Both the position numbers and the translations under genes were made by a program. Below the pieces are notes generated by a model, which had not been told where the DNA came from, did no database searches, and saw only the letters and a list, made by a program, of their open reading frames with translations. Below, in pieces: positions 50,643 through 59,275 of a stretch of DNA of 64,000 nt; the first letter of the stretch is position 1; every line of letters begins with the position of its first letter. Source of the stretch: G963676795 sp963677215 (GTDB lineage: Bacteria; Desulfobacterota; Desulfuromonadia; Desulfuromonadales; Geopsychrobacteraceae); assembly GCA_963677215.1 (NCBI GenBank), contig OY781919.1, forward strand, positions 4,030,001-4,094,000, in the 5' to 3' direction.

Positions 50643-51812
50643 ATGGGTTTTCTGGCCTCAACCGCCAGCATCAGCTATTTTCAGGTGTCCGGTACCATCG
50701 AGATAACCAACAAGCGCAGTGAACTTCCGGAAAAACTGGAAGCGGATGCCTTTCATTCGATAGAAAACGGCAGTGAAGAGTTGTCGACCGGCTGGGTCCG
50801 CATGGATGACTATGATTCAAGCGAATTCTCGGCTATAGAATATTGCTGGCGGGATCACTACCTCTGCTTTACCCTGCGCCAAGACCGCAGGAGAGTGCCC
50901 GCGGCGCTGTTGAAACGGGAAATCGGTCGCATGTCGGATGCATTCCTGGCCCAGAGACCGGATCTGAAATTCGTCCCCAAGGCGGAAAAGGAGGAGATTC
51001 GCGAACGGGCCAGAAACTTGCTCATGGTCAGAACCCTGCCATCACCATCCTTCTATGACGTGATCTGGGATACGGATCAGAACCTGATCCGCTTCTGTTC
51101 CCTGGGGCAGTCGGTCATCGACAGCTTTCAGGGTCTTTTTCACCAGAGTTTTCCCGGCTTGCGCCTGTCACTCGTGCATCCGCTGTCGCGCGCAGCCCAG
51201 GTTCTTCCCGATAACCTGAAAGAGCTTCTGGAAGAAGCCAATCAGGCTCAGACCGATAGTGTCCTCGAACAGATCGAGGCCAATCGCTGGCTCGGCAATG
51301 ATTTTCTGCTCTGGCTCTGTTATCGAACCCTCAATGGCGATTCCGGCTACAAGATCAATGTTGCAGGTCCTCTGCTCGAAAATCAGCCATTTACCGCCTA
51401 TATCGACAATCGTCTGGTTCTGATCGGTGGTGGCCAGGAAGGAATCCAGAAGATCGTTGTCGCCGGGCCCCAGGATCACTACCTGGAAGTCAAGACGGCC
51501 CTCAGCCAGGGCAAGCAGATCGAGGAAGCAAGTATCTTCTTCGTCCAGGGCGAAGACGACGGCTGGAAGCTGACCCTCAAGGGGGAACGCTTTCAGTTCG
51601 GCAGCTACAAAACACCGATGATCAAACCAGAGCAGGATCCGAACGACAATCCGGAAGCAGAAGCCCAAGCGGCGTTTCTGACCAAACTGGCGGCCGTTGA
51701 AGAAGGGGAGCAGATGCTCAACAGTCTGCTCAAAACCTTCATGACCCTGCGCCTGGGGCAGGAGTGGAACAGTGAGTACGCGGCGATTCAGCAATGGATC
51801 AGCAACGAATAA
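50643..51812 (+). CDS. rdgC: Recombination-associated protein RdgC-like
   Basis: A 389-residue protein matching the RdgC family: MGFLASTASISYFQVSG start, the GWVRMDDYD and CFTLRQDRRRVPAALLKREI blocks, and the typical glutamate/lysine-rich middle. RdgC forms a DNA-encircling ring that limits RecA action in E. coli. The protein is about 85 residues longer than E. coli RdgC, mostly in the C-terminal half. It lies 44 bp after the J-domain gene with its own AGGAG and is followed by a terminator. Confidence 0.82.
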   Translation: MGFLASTASISYFQVSGTIEITNKRSELPEKLEADAFHSIENGSEELSTGWVRMDDYDSSEFSAIEYCWRDHYLCFTLRQDRRRVPAALLKREIGRMSDAFLAQRPDLKFVPKAEKEEIRERARNLLMVRTLPSPSFYDVIWDTDQNLIRFCSLGQSVIDSFQGLFHQSFPGLRLSLVHPLSRAAQVLPDNLKELLEEANQAQTDSVLEQIEANRWLGNDFLLWLCYRTLNGDSGYKINVAGPLLENQPFTAYIDNRLVLIGGGQEGIQKIVVAGPQDHYLEVKTALSQGKQIEEASIFFVQGEDDGWKLTLKGERFQFGSYKTPMIKPEQDPNDNPEAEAQAAFLTKLAAVEEGEQMLNSLLKTFMTLRLGQEWNSEYAAIQQWISNE

Positions 51813-51837
51813 ATTCTGCTCAGCAGAACTGTCACAG

Positions 51838-51865
51838 ATGGCCGGATCTTCCGGCCATTTTATTT
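51838..51865 (+). terminator. Terminator after rdgC
   Basis: ATGGCCGG (51838-51845) pairs with CCGGCCAT (51851-51858), five-base loop, followed by TTTTATTT. Confidence 0.83.
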
Positions 51866-51917
51866 ATCCGGTCATTAGAATTGTGCTAGATTCATGAAAA
51901 CAACTAAGAGGTCATGA

Positions 51918-54038
51918 ATGAGATTCCGTGCACGCCTGCTCATACTGCTGCTGATTACTGCCCTGGTTCCGCTGAGCCTGAGCTTCATGTCACAGCGCAG
52001 CGCTGTTATTCGCTTCGGCAATAAACTGGCTGGTGACACACGGGAACTGCTGAACAACGGCGCAGTTAACCTGCTCCACGCCCAGGTTGACGACTATGCC
52101 CGCATTCTTGAGCGGGACCGCAGCATCGCCATGCTGGCTCTTCAGGCCCAGGCTCAGGCGGTTGAAAACCGACTTGCGTCCCCCCCGCCACCAGCAGGGA
52201 CAGATTTTTATCTGGCCAGCGATTTTTCCAACCCCGCTCTTCAACCACGCGACCTCACTCCATCCTACAAACATCAGCGCCCCAAAGACGACGGCAGTTT
52301 CGAAGCGATTCCAGTTTCCTACTCGCAGCAGGTTGTCTTCCTGACCCGGGGGACGCAACTAGAAAAGGTCAAGCAACAGGTAATGCAGCTCAGCTCGATG
52401 AACCAAATCTACCATGACCTGCATCAGATTCAGCCGGAGCTGTTTCTCTGGCAGTACACAGCGCTCGGCAGCGGCGTTCATTTCAGCTACCCGGCCAAAG
52501 GAGGCTACCCGGAGGGCTATGATCCACGCAAACGGGAATGGTATCTCAAAGCTGTCATCCACGACGCTCCCGTGCAACAGATGATCAATGACCTGACGAC
52601 CAGGGCGCTGATCTTGACCCTGGCGATGCCGGTCCACCTGCCAGGCGGCAGAATCGCCGGAGTCACGGCTATCGACATCGATTACCGGCAGTTCTTCAGA
52701 GACTGGAGCATCCCCTCGGAATGGGCCGATATAGCTGAGAGCATGATCCTGATCTATGACGAAAATTCCGCTGACGAAGAACACAAGCTGGAAATCCTGC
52801 TGCGCTCGAGCCAGAACCGTATCTCCGACTGGCAAACGCCGGTCGAGCACAATTATCTGGATCTGAATGACTCTGAAATGGATGAGGTTAAACGAGACAT
52901 CGGCAATGGAATTTCTGCCGTACGCAGATTGACCTACCGCGGACAGGACGTGCTCATGGCCTACGGAGTCCGCAACGGAAGCAACCCCTTCCCTCTCGTT
53001 ATCGTCCCTTATCAGCGGATCCTCGATCGCGCCAATGATGCCGAGCTCTATATCAACAGTCAGATGAGTCAGGGGCTGAGGACCAGCGCCCTGCTGACCA
53101 TCGCCGTAGTCCTGGCAGCCATCATCCTGGGTTTCATCCGCTCACGCCGGGTCACCCGCCCCCTTGCCCAACTGACCGAAGCCGCCGAGAACCTTTCCAC
53201 CGGAAACTTCGACACCAAGGTCCATATAGAATCAAGGGACGAATTTGCCGACCTGGGACAGGTGTTCAATCAACTTGGCGAGCGACTCAAGGAACGCAAT
53301 CAGCTCAAACAGTCGCTGGCACTGGCCAAGGAGATTCAACAGCAGCTCCTGCCGCAGGAGATTCCCAGCTATCCCGGCTTCGAACTGACGGGGCGCAGCA
53401 TCTACTGCGACGAAACGGGAGGCGACTACTATGACTTCATTCAGCTCAACGATACAGAGCAACAGCGGATCGGCATTGCCGTTGGCGATGTATCGGGGCA
53501 CGGCATCGGCCCGGCCCTGGTCATGTCGACAACCAGGGGGGCTCTGCATACCCTTTCGGATCATTACAGCAAAGATCTGAACAGACTGTTCCGCGACCTA
53601 AACCGGCACCTCTGCCGCAGCACCTCCGATGCCTTTTTCATGACCCTGTTTTATGCGATTCTGACCCCCGAAACAGGGACCGTCCAATGGCTGTCAGCCG
53701 GCCATGCCCCAACCTTCCTCTATCAGCAGGGCAAGATTCACCAACTACAGAGTTCCGGCATCCCACTCGGAATTGTCTGCCCGACAGATTTTGATAAAAC
53801 GCAAGAAATCGTCATGACATCGGGAGACATCCTACTGATCGGGACCGATGGCATTTGGGAAACAATAAACAGCCGTGGAGAGATGTTCGGGACAGAGGAG
53901 TTAGTGCGCCTGATCAGGCATAATGCTCAACTTTCAGCCGATGCCCTCGCCACCCTGATCATCGACAACCTGAACCTGTTCAAAGAAAGAGAGTCTCAGA
54001 CTGATGACGTTACACTGGTTATTATCAAAGCGCTCTAA
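51918..54038 (+). CDS. Cache-HAMP-PP2C (RsbU/SpoIIE-type) serine phosphatase
   Basis: A 706-residue membrane signalling protein: N-terminal span (about 5-25), a large periplasmic dCache-like sensor (about 35-385, with YDPRKREWYLKA and the GVTAIDIDY strand), a second span (about 390-410), HAMP (about 410-465, RVTRPLAQLTEAAENLSTGNF) and a PP2C phosphatase domain. Metal-binding aspartates are seen in DETGGDYYDF, VGDVSGHGIGPALVMS and LLIGTDGIWE. Such proteins dephosphorylate anti-sigma-factor antagonists; none is encoded here, so the output is open. It overlaps the next gene by 35 bp. Confidence 0.92.
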   Translation: MRFRARLLILLLITALVPLSLSFMSQRSAVIRFGNKLAGDTRELLNNGAVNLLHAQVDDYARILERDRSIAMLALQAQAQAVENRLASPPPPAGTDFYLASDFSNPALQPRDLTPSYKHQRPKDDGSFEAIPVSYSQQVVFLTRGTQLEKVKQQVMQLSSMNQIYHDLHQIQPELFLWQYTALGSGVHFSYPAKGGYPEGYDPRKREWYLKAVIHDAPVQQMINDLTTRALILTLAMPVHLPGGRIAGVTAIDIDYRQFFRDWSIPSEWADIAESMILIYDENSADEEHKLEILLRSSQNRISDWQTPVEHNYLDLNDSEMDEVKRDIGNGISAVRRLTYRGQDVLMAYGVRNGSNPFPLVIVPYQRILDRANDAELYINSQMSQGLRTSALLTIAVVLAAIILGFIRSRRVTRPLAQLTEAAENLSTGNFDTKVHIESRDEFADLGQVFNQLGERLKERNQLKQSLALAKEIQQQLLPQEIPSYPGFELTGRSIYCDETGGDYYDFIQLNDTEQQRIGIAVGDVSGHGIGPALVMSTTRGALHTLSDHYSKDLNRLFRDLNRHLCRSTSDAFFMTLFYAILTPETGTVQWLSAGHAPTFLYQQGKIHQLQSSGIPLGIVCPTDFDKTQEIVMTSGDILLIGTDGIWETINSRGEMFGTEELVRLIRHNAQLSADALATLIIDNLNLFKERESQTDDVTLVIIKAL

Positions 54039-55290
54039 CACTGCCAAACAAACAAAGAACACAAACTGTCCCCGGGCCAGTTTTTTTCGTCTAGTGCTGA
54101 TGACGATCCTGCTGCTGACTCTGACGATCTCATCCTCTGCAGCGGCTGATCTTATTGTTTTTGCATCCTTCCCACAGGAAATGACAGCGGGCGACACTAT
54201 CGAAATCCCCATCTATTTCATCAACCAGAGCTCGGAAGATCTCGACATTCTGATCCCCAGAGAACTCAGGGCACAGTTGAATAATGAGGCCAAAACACCA
54301 CAACCGCTCACCATGGTTTCAAGCGATCAGGTAGATACCAACGTTACAATTCCGGCTCAACAGTTTTATCGAAAAACCTACCGGAGCAGTATTCCCCTTG
54401 ATCTGCAGGGGAGGTACAGTTATATCCTTGCGGGCTACCCAAGCACTTACGGAACTGTTTCGATCAATTTTCCGGAAACAACGACAAAACTGGAAGTTGC
54501 CGACACCGAAGCACAAAAAACCAAGGAGAGCTACCCAACTCTGACGAATCTGGAACCGCTCTACCAGACCTACGCCACCAATCTGTCACTTTACCAGCCG
54601 ATCTACTTTCTGGTCGGCACCGACCCCGCAGACAGCAGGTATCAGATCAGTCTTAAATATCGGCTGCTGAATCCGAACGGAACACTGACCGAAAAACACC
54701 CATGGCTGCAGGGATTCCACATCGGCTACACCCAAACCTCGTCTTGGGATCTGGTCGCCTATTCGCAACCCTTTGACGATACCAGCTACAAACCGGAACT
54801 GTTTTTCCTGAGCAACAACATCAAATTGCGCCCGAACTGGATGGATGCCTTGTTTCTACAGGGAGGATTTCAGCATGAATCAAACGGGCAAGGGGACGAA
54901 ACATCCCGCAGCACTAACTATTTTTACCTCAAGCCATCAATAGCTTTCTATAATCCGTCAACTCAGTTGGGGATGATGGTCTCGCCGCGACTGCAGATCT
55001 ACTATAATAATGACGATACGACCAATCGAGATTTTTACAAGTATCGCGGCAATTTTGAACTGGAGACAAAAATCGGCAAAGCTAACGATCTGGCCCTGAC
55101 CACCCTGTTGCGCTTTGCCGAAAAAGGAACCTCATTCCAGGCCGACCTAACCTACCCGATTCATCGCCTGCTCAAGAACAACCTCGACCTTTATCTGCAG
55201 ATTCAGTATACGAACAGCCTGGCTGAAGACATGATCCTCTACAAGGAGAGGACTGAAGCATTACGGATCGGCATCGCGCTGGTTCGCTGA
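54004..55290 (+). CDS. pldA: Outer-membrane phospholipase A (OMPLA) with extra N-terminal domain
   Basis: A 428-residue secreted protein. After a signal sequence (hydrophobic core about 29-47) comes a beta-rich domain of about 110 residues (48-160) not found in E. coli OMPLA, then the 12-stranded barrel. The active site is intact: H291, S293 and N305 in the QHESNGQGDETSRSTNYFYL block, the same spacing as H142/S144/N156 of E. coli, with the calcium-site serine-arginine between them. The start at 54004 lies inside the upstream gene, behind AAAGAGAG; an internal ATG at 54100 is possible. Its last 52 bp overlap the convergent CDF gene. Confidence 0.87.
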   Translation: MTLHWLLSKRSNTAKQTKNTNCPRASFFRLVLMTILLLTLTISSSAAADLIVFASFPQEMTAGDTIEIPIYFINQSSEDLDILIPRELRAQLNNEAKTPQPLTMVSSDQVDTNVTIPAQQFYRKTYRSSIPLDLQGRYSYILAGYPSTYGTVSINFPETTTKLEVADTEAQKTKESYPTLTNLEPLYQTYATNLSLYQPIYFLVGTDPADSRYQISLKYRLLNPNGTLTEKHPWLQGFHIGYTQTSSWDLVAYSQPFDDTSYKPELFFLSNNIKLRPNWMDALFLQGGFQHESNGQGDETSRSTNYFYLKPSIAFYNPSTQLGMMVSPRLQIYYNNDDTTNRDFYKYRGNFELETKIGKANDLALTTLLRFAEKGTSFQADLTYPIHRLLKNNLDLYLQIQYTNSLAEDMILYKERTEALRIGIALVR

Positions 55291-56186
55291 TCACCCGAGG
55301 CGGCAACCACCTCAATGGTGACATGGTCGAGGGTCCTGAGCGATCTGATCTTCTCACGGTAATTCTCAACCTCTTCGGGTTCTTGGGAGACCAGCGAAAT
55401 GATCGCAGCAAAATGCCCGGAACTGACTCGCCACAGATGCAGGTCGGTCACCCGACAGAGCCCGTCTTCTTCCAGCTGGGAGCGGATTGCCTCAGCAAGC
55501 TCCGGTTGCGGATTACGATCGAGCAGAATACCGCTGGTATCACGCATCAACCCGTAGGCCCAGCGGACGATCACCAGGGCGCCGACGATCCCCATCAACG
55601 GGTCAAGCCAGCTCAGGCCGAAATACTTTCCGGCCAGCAGGGCGACAATCGCCAGGACTGAGGTCAGGGCATCGGCAATGACGTGCATGTAAGCCGCACG
55701 CAAGTTATGATCATGATGATGAGCGTGACCATGATCATGTTCTCCGGAACCATGCAGCAGCCAGGCGCTGAACAGGTTGACGACAAGACCGATAGCGGCG
55801 ACCAGCAAGGCCTCGTTGAAGCGGATCTGCGCGGGAGACAACAGCCGCTCGAAGGATTCGACAACCATCAGCAGTGCAACAATACCGAGGACGATAGCGC
55901 TGGTATAACCACCCAGAACGCCGACCTTGCCGGTTCCAAAACTATAGCTACTGTCGTTGGCATGAGCTCGCGAGTAGTAGTAGGCAAAAGCAGTAATACT
56001 GAGAGCGAAAAAGTGAGTTCCCATGTGCCAGCCATCTGCGAGCAGCGCCATGGAACCAAACACCCAGCCGCAAACGATTTCGATGATCATCATCGCCAGC
56101 GTAAGCCAGATCACCCGGTAGGTATTACGCTCTGCGGTGGGATTGTAATGATGAAACTGGTGAGTATGAATTTCAGAGTTTGACAT
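55239..56186 (-). CDS. dmeF: Cation diffusion facilitator, DmeF type
   Basis: Inner-membrane divalent-metal/proton antiporter, 315 residues with six spans. The metal-site residues show as ALLADGWHMGTHFFAL in span II and HVIADALTSVLAIVALL in span V, with a histidine-rich loop (GEHDHGHAHHHDHN) between. The sequence is closest to the DmeF group (Co/Ni/Fe efflux), but specificity cannot be fixed by eye. It lies 18 bp after the marR gene, in the same operon, so that regulator probably controls it. Confidence 0.88.
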   Translation of the reverse strand: MSNSEIHTHQFHHYNPTAERNTYRVIWLTLAMMIIEIVCGWVFGSMALLADGWHMGTHFFALSITAFAYYYSRAHANDSSYSFGTGKVGVLGGYTSAIVLGIVALLMVVESFERLLSPAQIRFNEALLVAAIGLVVNLFSAWLLHGSGEHDHGHAHHHDHNLRAAYMHVIADALTSVLAIVALLAGKYFGLSWLDPLMGIVGALVIVRWAYGLMRDTSGILLDRNPQPELAEAIRSQLEEDGLCRVTDLHLWRVSSGHFAAIISLVSQEPEEVENYREKIRSLRTLDHVTIEVVAASGDQRTSAMPIRNASVLSL

Positions 56187-56204
56187 AATGACTCAACAAC
56201 CTTT

Positions 56205-56618
56205 CTAAAACTGCTGAAGCAGACGCCCGAGCATCTGCCCCAGGATCGAAATCTCCTCATCATTGAAGGTTGCAGTCAGATCGTCCGTCAGCAGCTGATG
56301 CATCTGGGCATGTTCCTGAAAATACGCATCTCCCTGAGCGGTCAGACCGATGACGTATGAACGTCCGTCAGTCGGATGCTGAAGGCGCTCAACCAGTTTC
56401 ATCTGTTCGAGGCGGTCGATCATCACCGTCAAAGTCCCGGTGGTGATCCCCATCTTGACGGCCAGCTCCTTCATCCTCAGTTTCTGGTGATGGCCGATAA
56501 TCTCAATGGCATGCATCTGAGCCGGCGACAAGCCGCTCTTTTTGACCACCTCATGTTCCCAGGATGAAATCTTGTCGTAAAGTTCGATAATCAGTTGTGA
56601 CAGATCGTCTGTTTTCAT
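56205..56618 (-). CDS. MarR-family repressor of the CDF operon
   Basis: A 137-residue winged-helix regulator: MKELAVKMGITTGTLTVMIDRLEQMKLVERLQHPTDGRSYVIGLT is the recognition helix and wing. I use ATG 56618, with GAGGGAG just upstream, though ATG 56630 is possible. Two perfect palindromes in the promoter (56634-56648, 56663-56679) strongly suggest autoregulation. Ligand is unknown; a metal handled by the downstream exporter is the obvious guess. Confidence 0.9.
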   Translation of the reverse strand: MKTDDLSQLIIELYDKISSWEHEVVKKSGLSPAQMHAIEIIGHHQKLRMKELAVKMGITTGTLTVMIDRLEQMKLVERLQHPTDGRSYVIGLTAQGDAYFQEHAQMHQLLTDDLTATFNDEEISILGQMLGRLLQQF

Positions 56619-56633
56619 GCTCCCTCGCATTTT

Positions 56634-56679
56634 GTTTGATAATCAAACTATACAGACAAAAAAGTTTGACAGTCAAACT
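56634..56679 (-). promoter_or_regulatory. Promoter and twin operators of the marR-CDF operon
   Basis: Minus-strand -35 TTGACT (56676-56671), 18 bp, -10 TATAGT (56652-56647). A perfect palindrome AGTTTGAC-A-GTCAAACT (56663-56679) covers the -35, and GTTTGAT-A-ATCAAAC (56634-56648) covers the start side of the -10. Centres are 30 bp apart, about three helical turns, so two dimers could bind the same face. Confidence 0.8.
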
Positions 56680-56720
56680 ATTTTACAAGAAAGTCACTCA
56701 AGAACTGAGTTCAGAGATCA

Positions 56721-57392
56721 TCAGAGGGTTTCGAATTTGTAGCCGACACCGTAGATGGAGTGGATAAGCTCAAGATCTGATGCCGCGTCCGCCAACTTGC
56801 GGCGCAGCTTTTTAACATGACTGTCGATCGTTCGGTCCGAAACAATCCGATCATCAGGATAGATATGATCCATAAGCTGCTGCCGGTTGTAGATTCGTCC
56901 TGGTGCACTCATCAGCAACTGCATCAGTTTGAATTCCACCGCGGTCAGAACAACATCCTGCTCACGCACCCGGATCTGATAGGTTGCTTCATCCAGAGCA
57001 ATCTCGGAGCCCCGGGGCACGGGCGTCAAACTACTGCGCCGCAACACGGTTTTCACCCGGGTCACCACCTCACGAGGGCTGTATGGCTTACAAACATAAT
57101 CATCAGCACCGAGTTCAAGGCCGATAATGCGGTCGACCTCCTCGATTCGAGCTGTCAGCATGATCACCGGCACTTCGGAAAAGCTGCGGATTTCCCGGCA
57201 GATTTCGAGACCATCGCGGCCGGGCAGCATCAGGTCGAGTAGCACCAGCACGGGATTGACACTACGAAACCGGGACAGAACCTGAAGACCGTCAGAGACA
57301 ATGACGGTTTCAAATCCAGCCTGTTGCAGATAATCATTCAGAATCCCGGCAAGCTTGGGTTCATCTTCAACAATCAGTATGGTTCCCGGCAT
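56721..57392 (-). CDS. OmpR-type response regulator (BaeR-like)
   Basis: A 223-residue receiver plus winged-helix protein. Receiver acidic pocket at VEDEPKL, phospho-acceptor aspartate in LVLLDLMLPGRDG, and the conserved lysine in YVCKPYSPREVV. The DNA-binding domain has SDRTIDSHVKKLRRKL. ATG 57392 is used because the receiver begins there; the open frame upstream is inside the kinase gene. It overlaps the kinase by 26 bp. Confidence 0.92.
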   Translation of the reverse strand: MPGTILIVEDEPKLAGILNDYLQQAGFETVIVSDGLQVLSRFRSVNPVLVLLDLMLPGRDGLEICREIRSFSEVPVIMLTARIEEVDRIIGLELGADDYVCKPYSPREVVTRVKTVLRRSSLTPVPRGSEIALDEATYQIRVREQDVVLTAVEFKLMQLLMSAPGRIYNRQQLMDHIYPDDRIVSDRTIDSHVKKLRRKLADAASDLELIHSIYGVGYKFETL

Positions 57393-58866
57393 TTTTAACT
57401 CCAGCAAGAGGAAAACGGATCTGCAACCACAGTCCCCCGAGAGGGGATGTCCGGGCGACAATCGTCCCCTGGTGAGCCTCAACGATATTGCGGCAGATCG
57501 ACAATCCCAGTCCACTACCACCGGTCTGACGGTTGCGAGACGATTCGACGCGATAAAGCCGCTCAAAGATGCGCTCCAGGTCATCCTGTCCGACACCTGG
57601 CAGGCTGTCCTCAAAATCGATTGTCACATGGTGGCGATCGGCGGCAATATGAACCCGGAGTTTTCCGTAACGATCTGTATACTTGAGGGTGTTATCGAGA
57701 ATATTGCCAAACAGCTGATGCAATCTGATGACATCTCCAAGAATCAAAATATCAGGGCAGGAATGATAATCAAGAATCATTCCGTGCTGTTCGAATTCAT
57801 GTTCATAGGCTGACAGAACATCTTCCAGCAGGCTGCTGAGATCGACAATTTCCTTGCGGTAGTTTAACGCGCCGAGATCAGACATCGACAATTGATAGAG
57901 ATCATCGACCAGACGGCCGAGACGCAACGTCTCGGCCTGCAATGAGTGCAGAGCGGCACTGTCGGACTGACGAATCCCGTCGATCAGTGCTTCAATCTCC
58001 CCCCTCAAAACACCAATCGGGGTTCTCAATTCATGAGAGATATCGGCAACCCACTGTTTTCTGGCGTCTTCATTCTTGCCCAACGTAATCGCCAGCAGGT
58101 TGAAATCGTTGGCCAGCTGGGCCAATTCATCCTGACCATGGATCTGCACCCGGGCGGCGAAATCCCCCTTCGCCAGGCAGTGGGTTGCGGCGGCCAGCTT
58201 TTTGATAGGTCGGACCAGACGTCTGGCCAATAATATTGAGAGCAGAGTCGCCAGCACGACCACAACACCCGCCACCAGGGTAAAGGTCAGCACCTGCTGT
58301 TCCAGGAACATCAGGTGCCTGTTATCGGTAATTTCCCGGACCGGAATAAAGCCAAGGTATCCAACGAGCTGCCCGTTCACAGTCAGAGCAATACGTGTCA
58401 CCTCTGCAGAGAGCCCGCTATCACCGACAAGAAGCCGGCCCTCTCCGTCAAACAGAAACAGTCGCGAAGTCGTATCCTGGGCGATATGGGGCGGCAGTTT
58501 TTTATCCCGGGGAGCTATGTCATCAGGCGGAACATTACCAATTTGAGGCCCTGCCATAGGTTGCGGTTTTCCCGAAGGGCCATTCCCCGCAGGCGGACCA
58601 AAAGGAAAATTATCAGCCAGCGCATTGAAAACCAGGCGATTCCAGCTTTGGGTGTTACCCTGCAAGCGACGCCAGGACTGCTCTTGTGAATAATAATCTT
58701 GCAACATCTCTGACAGGCGCTCAATTCCCGTCTGCTCGGCCTCCCTGACAAATTTCAGAAATCCGCGATTCAGGTTCCACTGCATGATGGCCAGCAAGGC
58801 AACCACGGCCAGACATGATGCCAGCAGTATGGCGCCGAACAGTCGCTGAGAAATCCCCAGTTTCAC
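57367..58866 (-). CDS. Sensor histidine kinase (BaeS-like)
   Basis: A 499-residue membrane kinase: span near 12-30, a periplasmic part with an unusual proline/glycine-rich stretch (about 90-125, PFGPPAGNGPSGKPQP), second span (about 190-210), HAMP, then the HisKA domain with phosphorylated histidine in DISHELRTPIGVL and the HATPase with GNILDNTLKY and GGSGLGLSI. GTG 58866 fits GGAG and the start of the first span. It would phosphorylate the regulator encoded by the overlapping gene. Confidence 0.9.
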   Translation of the reverse strand: MKLGISQRLFGAILLASCLAVVALLAIMQWNLNRGFLKFVREAEQTGIERLSEMLQDYYSQEQSWRRLQGNTQSWNRLVFNALADNFPFGPPAGNGPSGKPQPMAGPQIGNVPPDDIAPRDKKLPPHIAQDTTSRLFLFDGEGRLLVGDSGLSAEVTRIALTVNGQLVGYLGFIPVREITDNRHLMFLEQQVLTFTLVAGVVVVLATLLSILLARRLVRPIKKLAAATHCLAKGDFAARVQIHGQDELAQLANDFNLLAITLGKNEDARKQWVADISHELRTPIGVLRGEIEALIDGIRQSDSAALHSLQAETLRLGRLVDDLYQLSMSDLGALNYRKEIVDLSSLLEDVLSAYEHEFEQHGMILDYHSCPDILILGDVIRLHQLFGNILDNTLKYTDRYGKLRVHIAADRHHVTIDFEDSLPGVGQDDLERIFERLYRVESSRNRQTGGSGLGLSICRNIVEAHQGTIVARTSPLGGLWLQIRFPLAGVKNAGNHTDC

Positions 58867-59275
58867 GTAGTTACATACTCCGTTAATGGCAAAATCAATA
58901 CAAGACAGAGAGTCTTTGACCCCTTCTAGATAGCAAATTTCCCGGTAAAAATCAGCAACCACACCGGCAGTAGCTAGATTTCCTCATTTCTTCCACATTC
59001 TTTGCACCTTTTGTTGCTATTCATTTCACCAATGCAACATATCACTACATTTCTATACATTCGCATAAATGATAGCCATCAATGACATGGTCACGAATTG
59101 ACGCTCGTTGATGAAGCATAGCGTACGACCAGAAACTTTTCGTTCCAATTAGACCGGGCAACCGGCTGCTGTCAGAATGAAACGCCCCCTGTCGGTTGCG
59201 TTTCGGGCTACAACAAAAACACAGTCGTTTCTTTGACTCACAATTGAATCAACCAGCAGATAAAGAGGCCTGACC
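58867..59275. other. Gene-free region between the kinase and the orphan response regulator
   Basis: About 409 bp, AT-rich in its left half. I find no promoter with both elements in good register. One seven-base inverted repeat, GCAACCG/CGGTTGC (59158-59164, 59193-59199), lies about 80 bp before the downstream gene. Both divergent genes must be driven from here. Confidence 0.55.
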
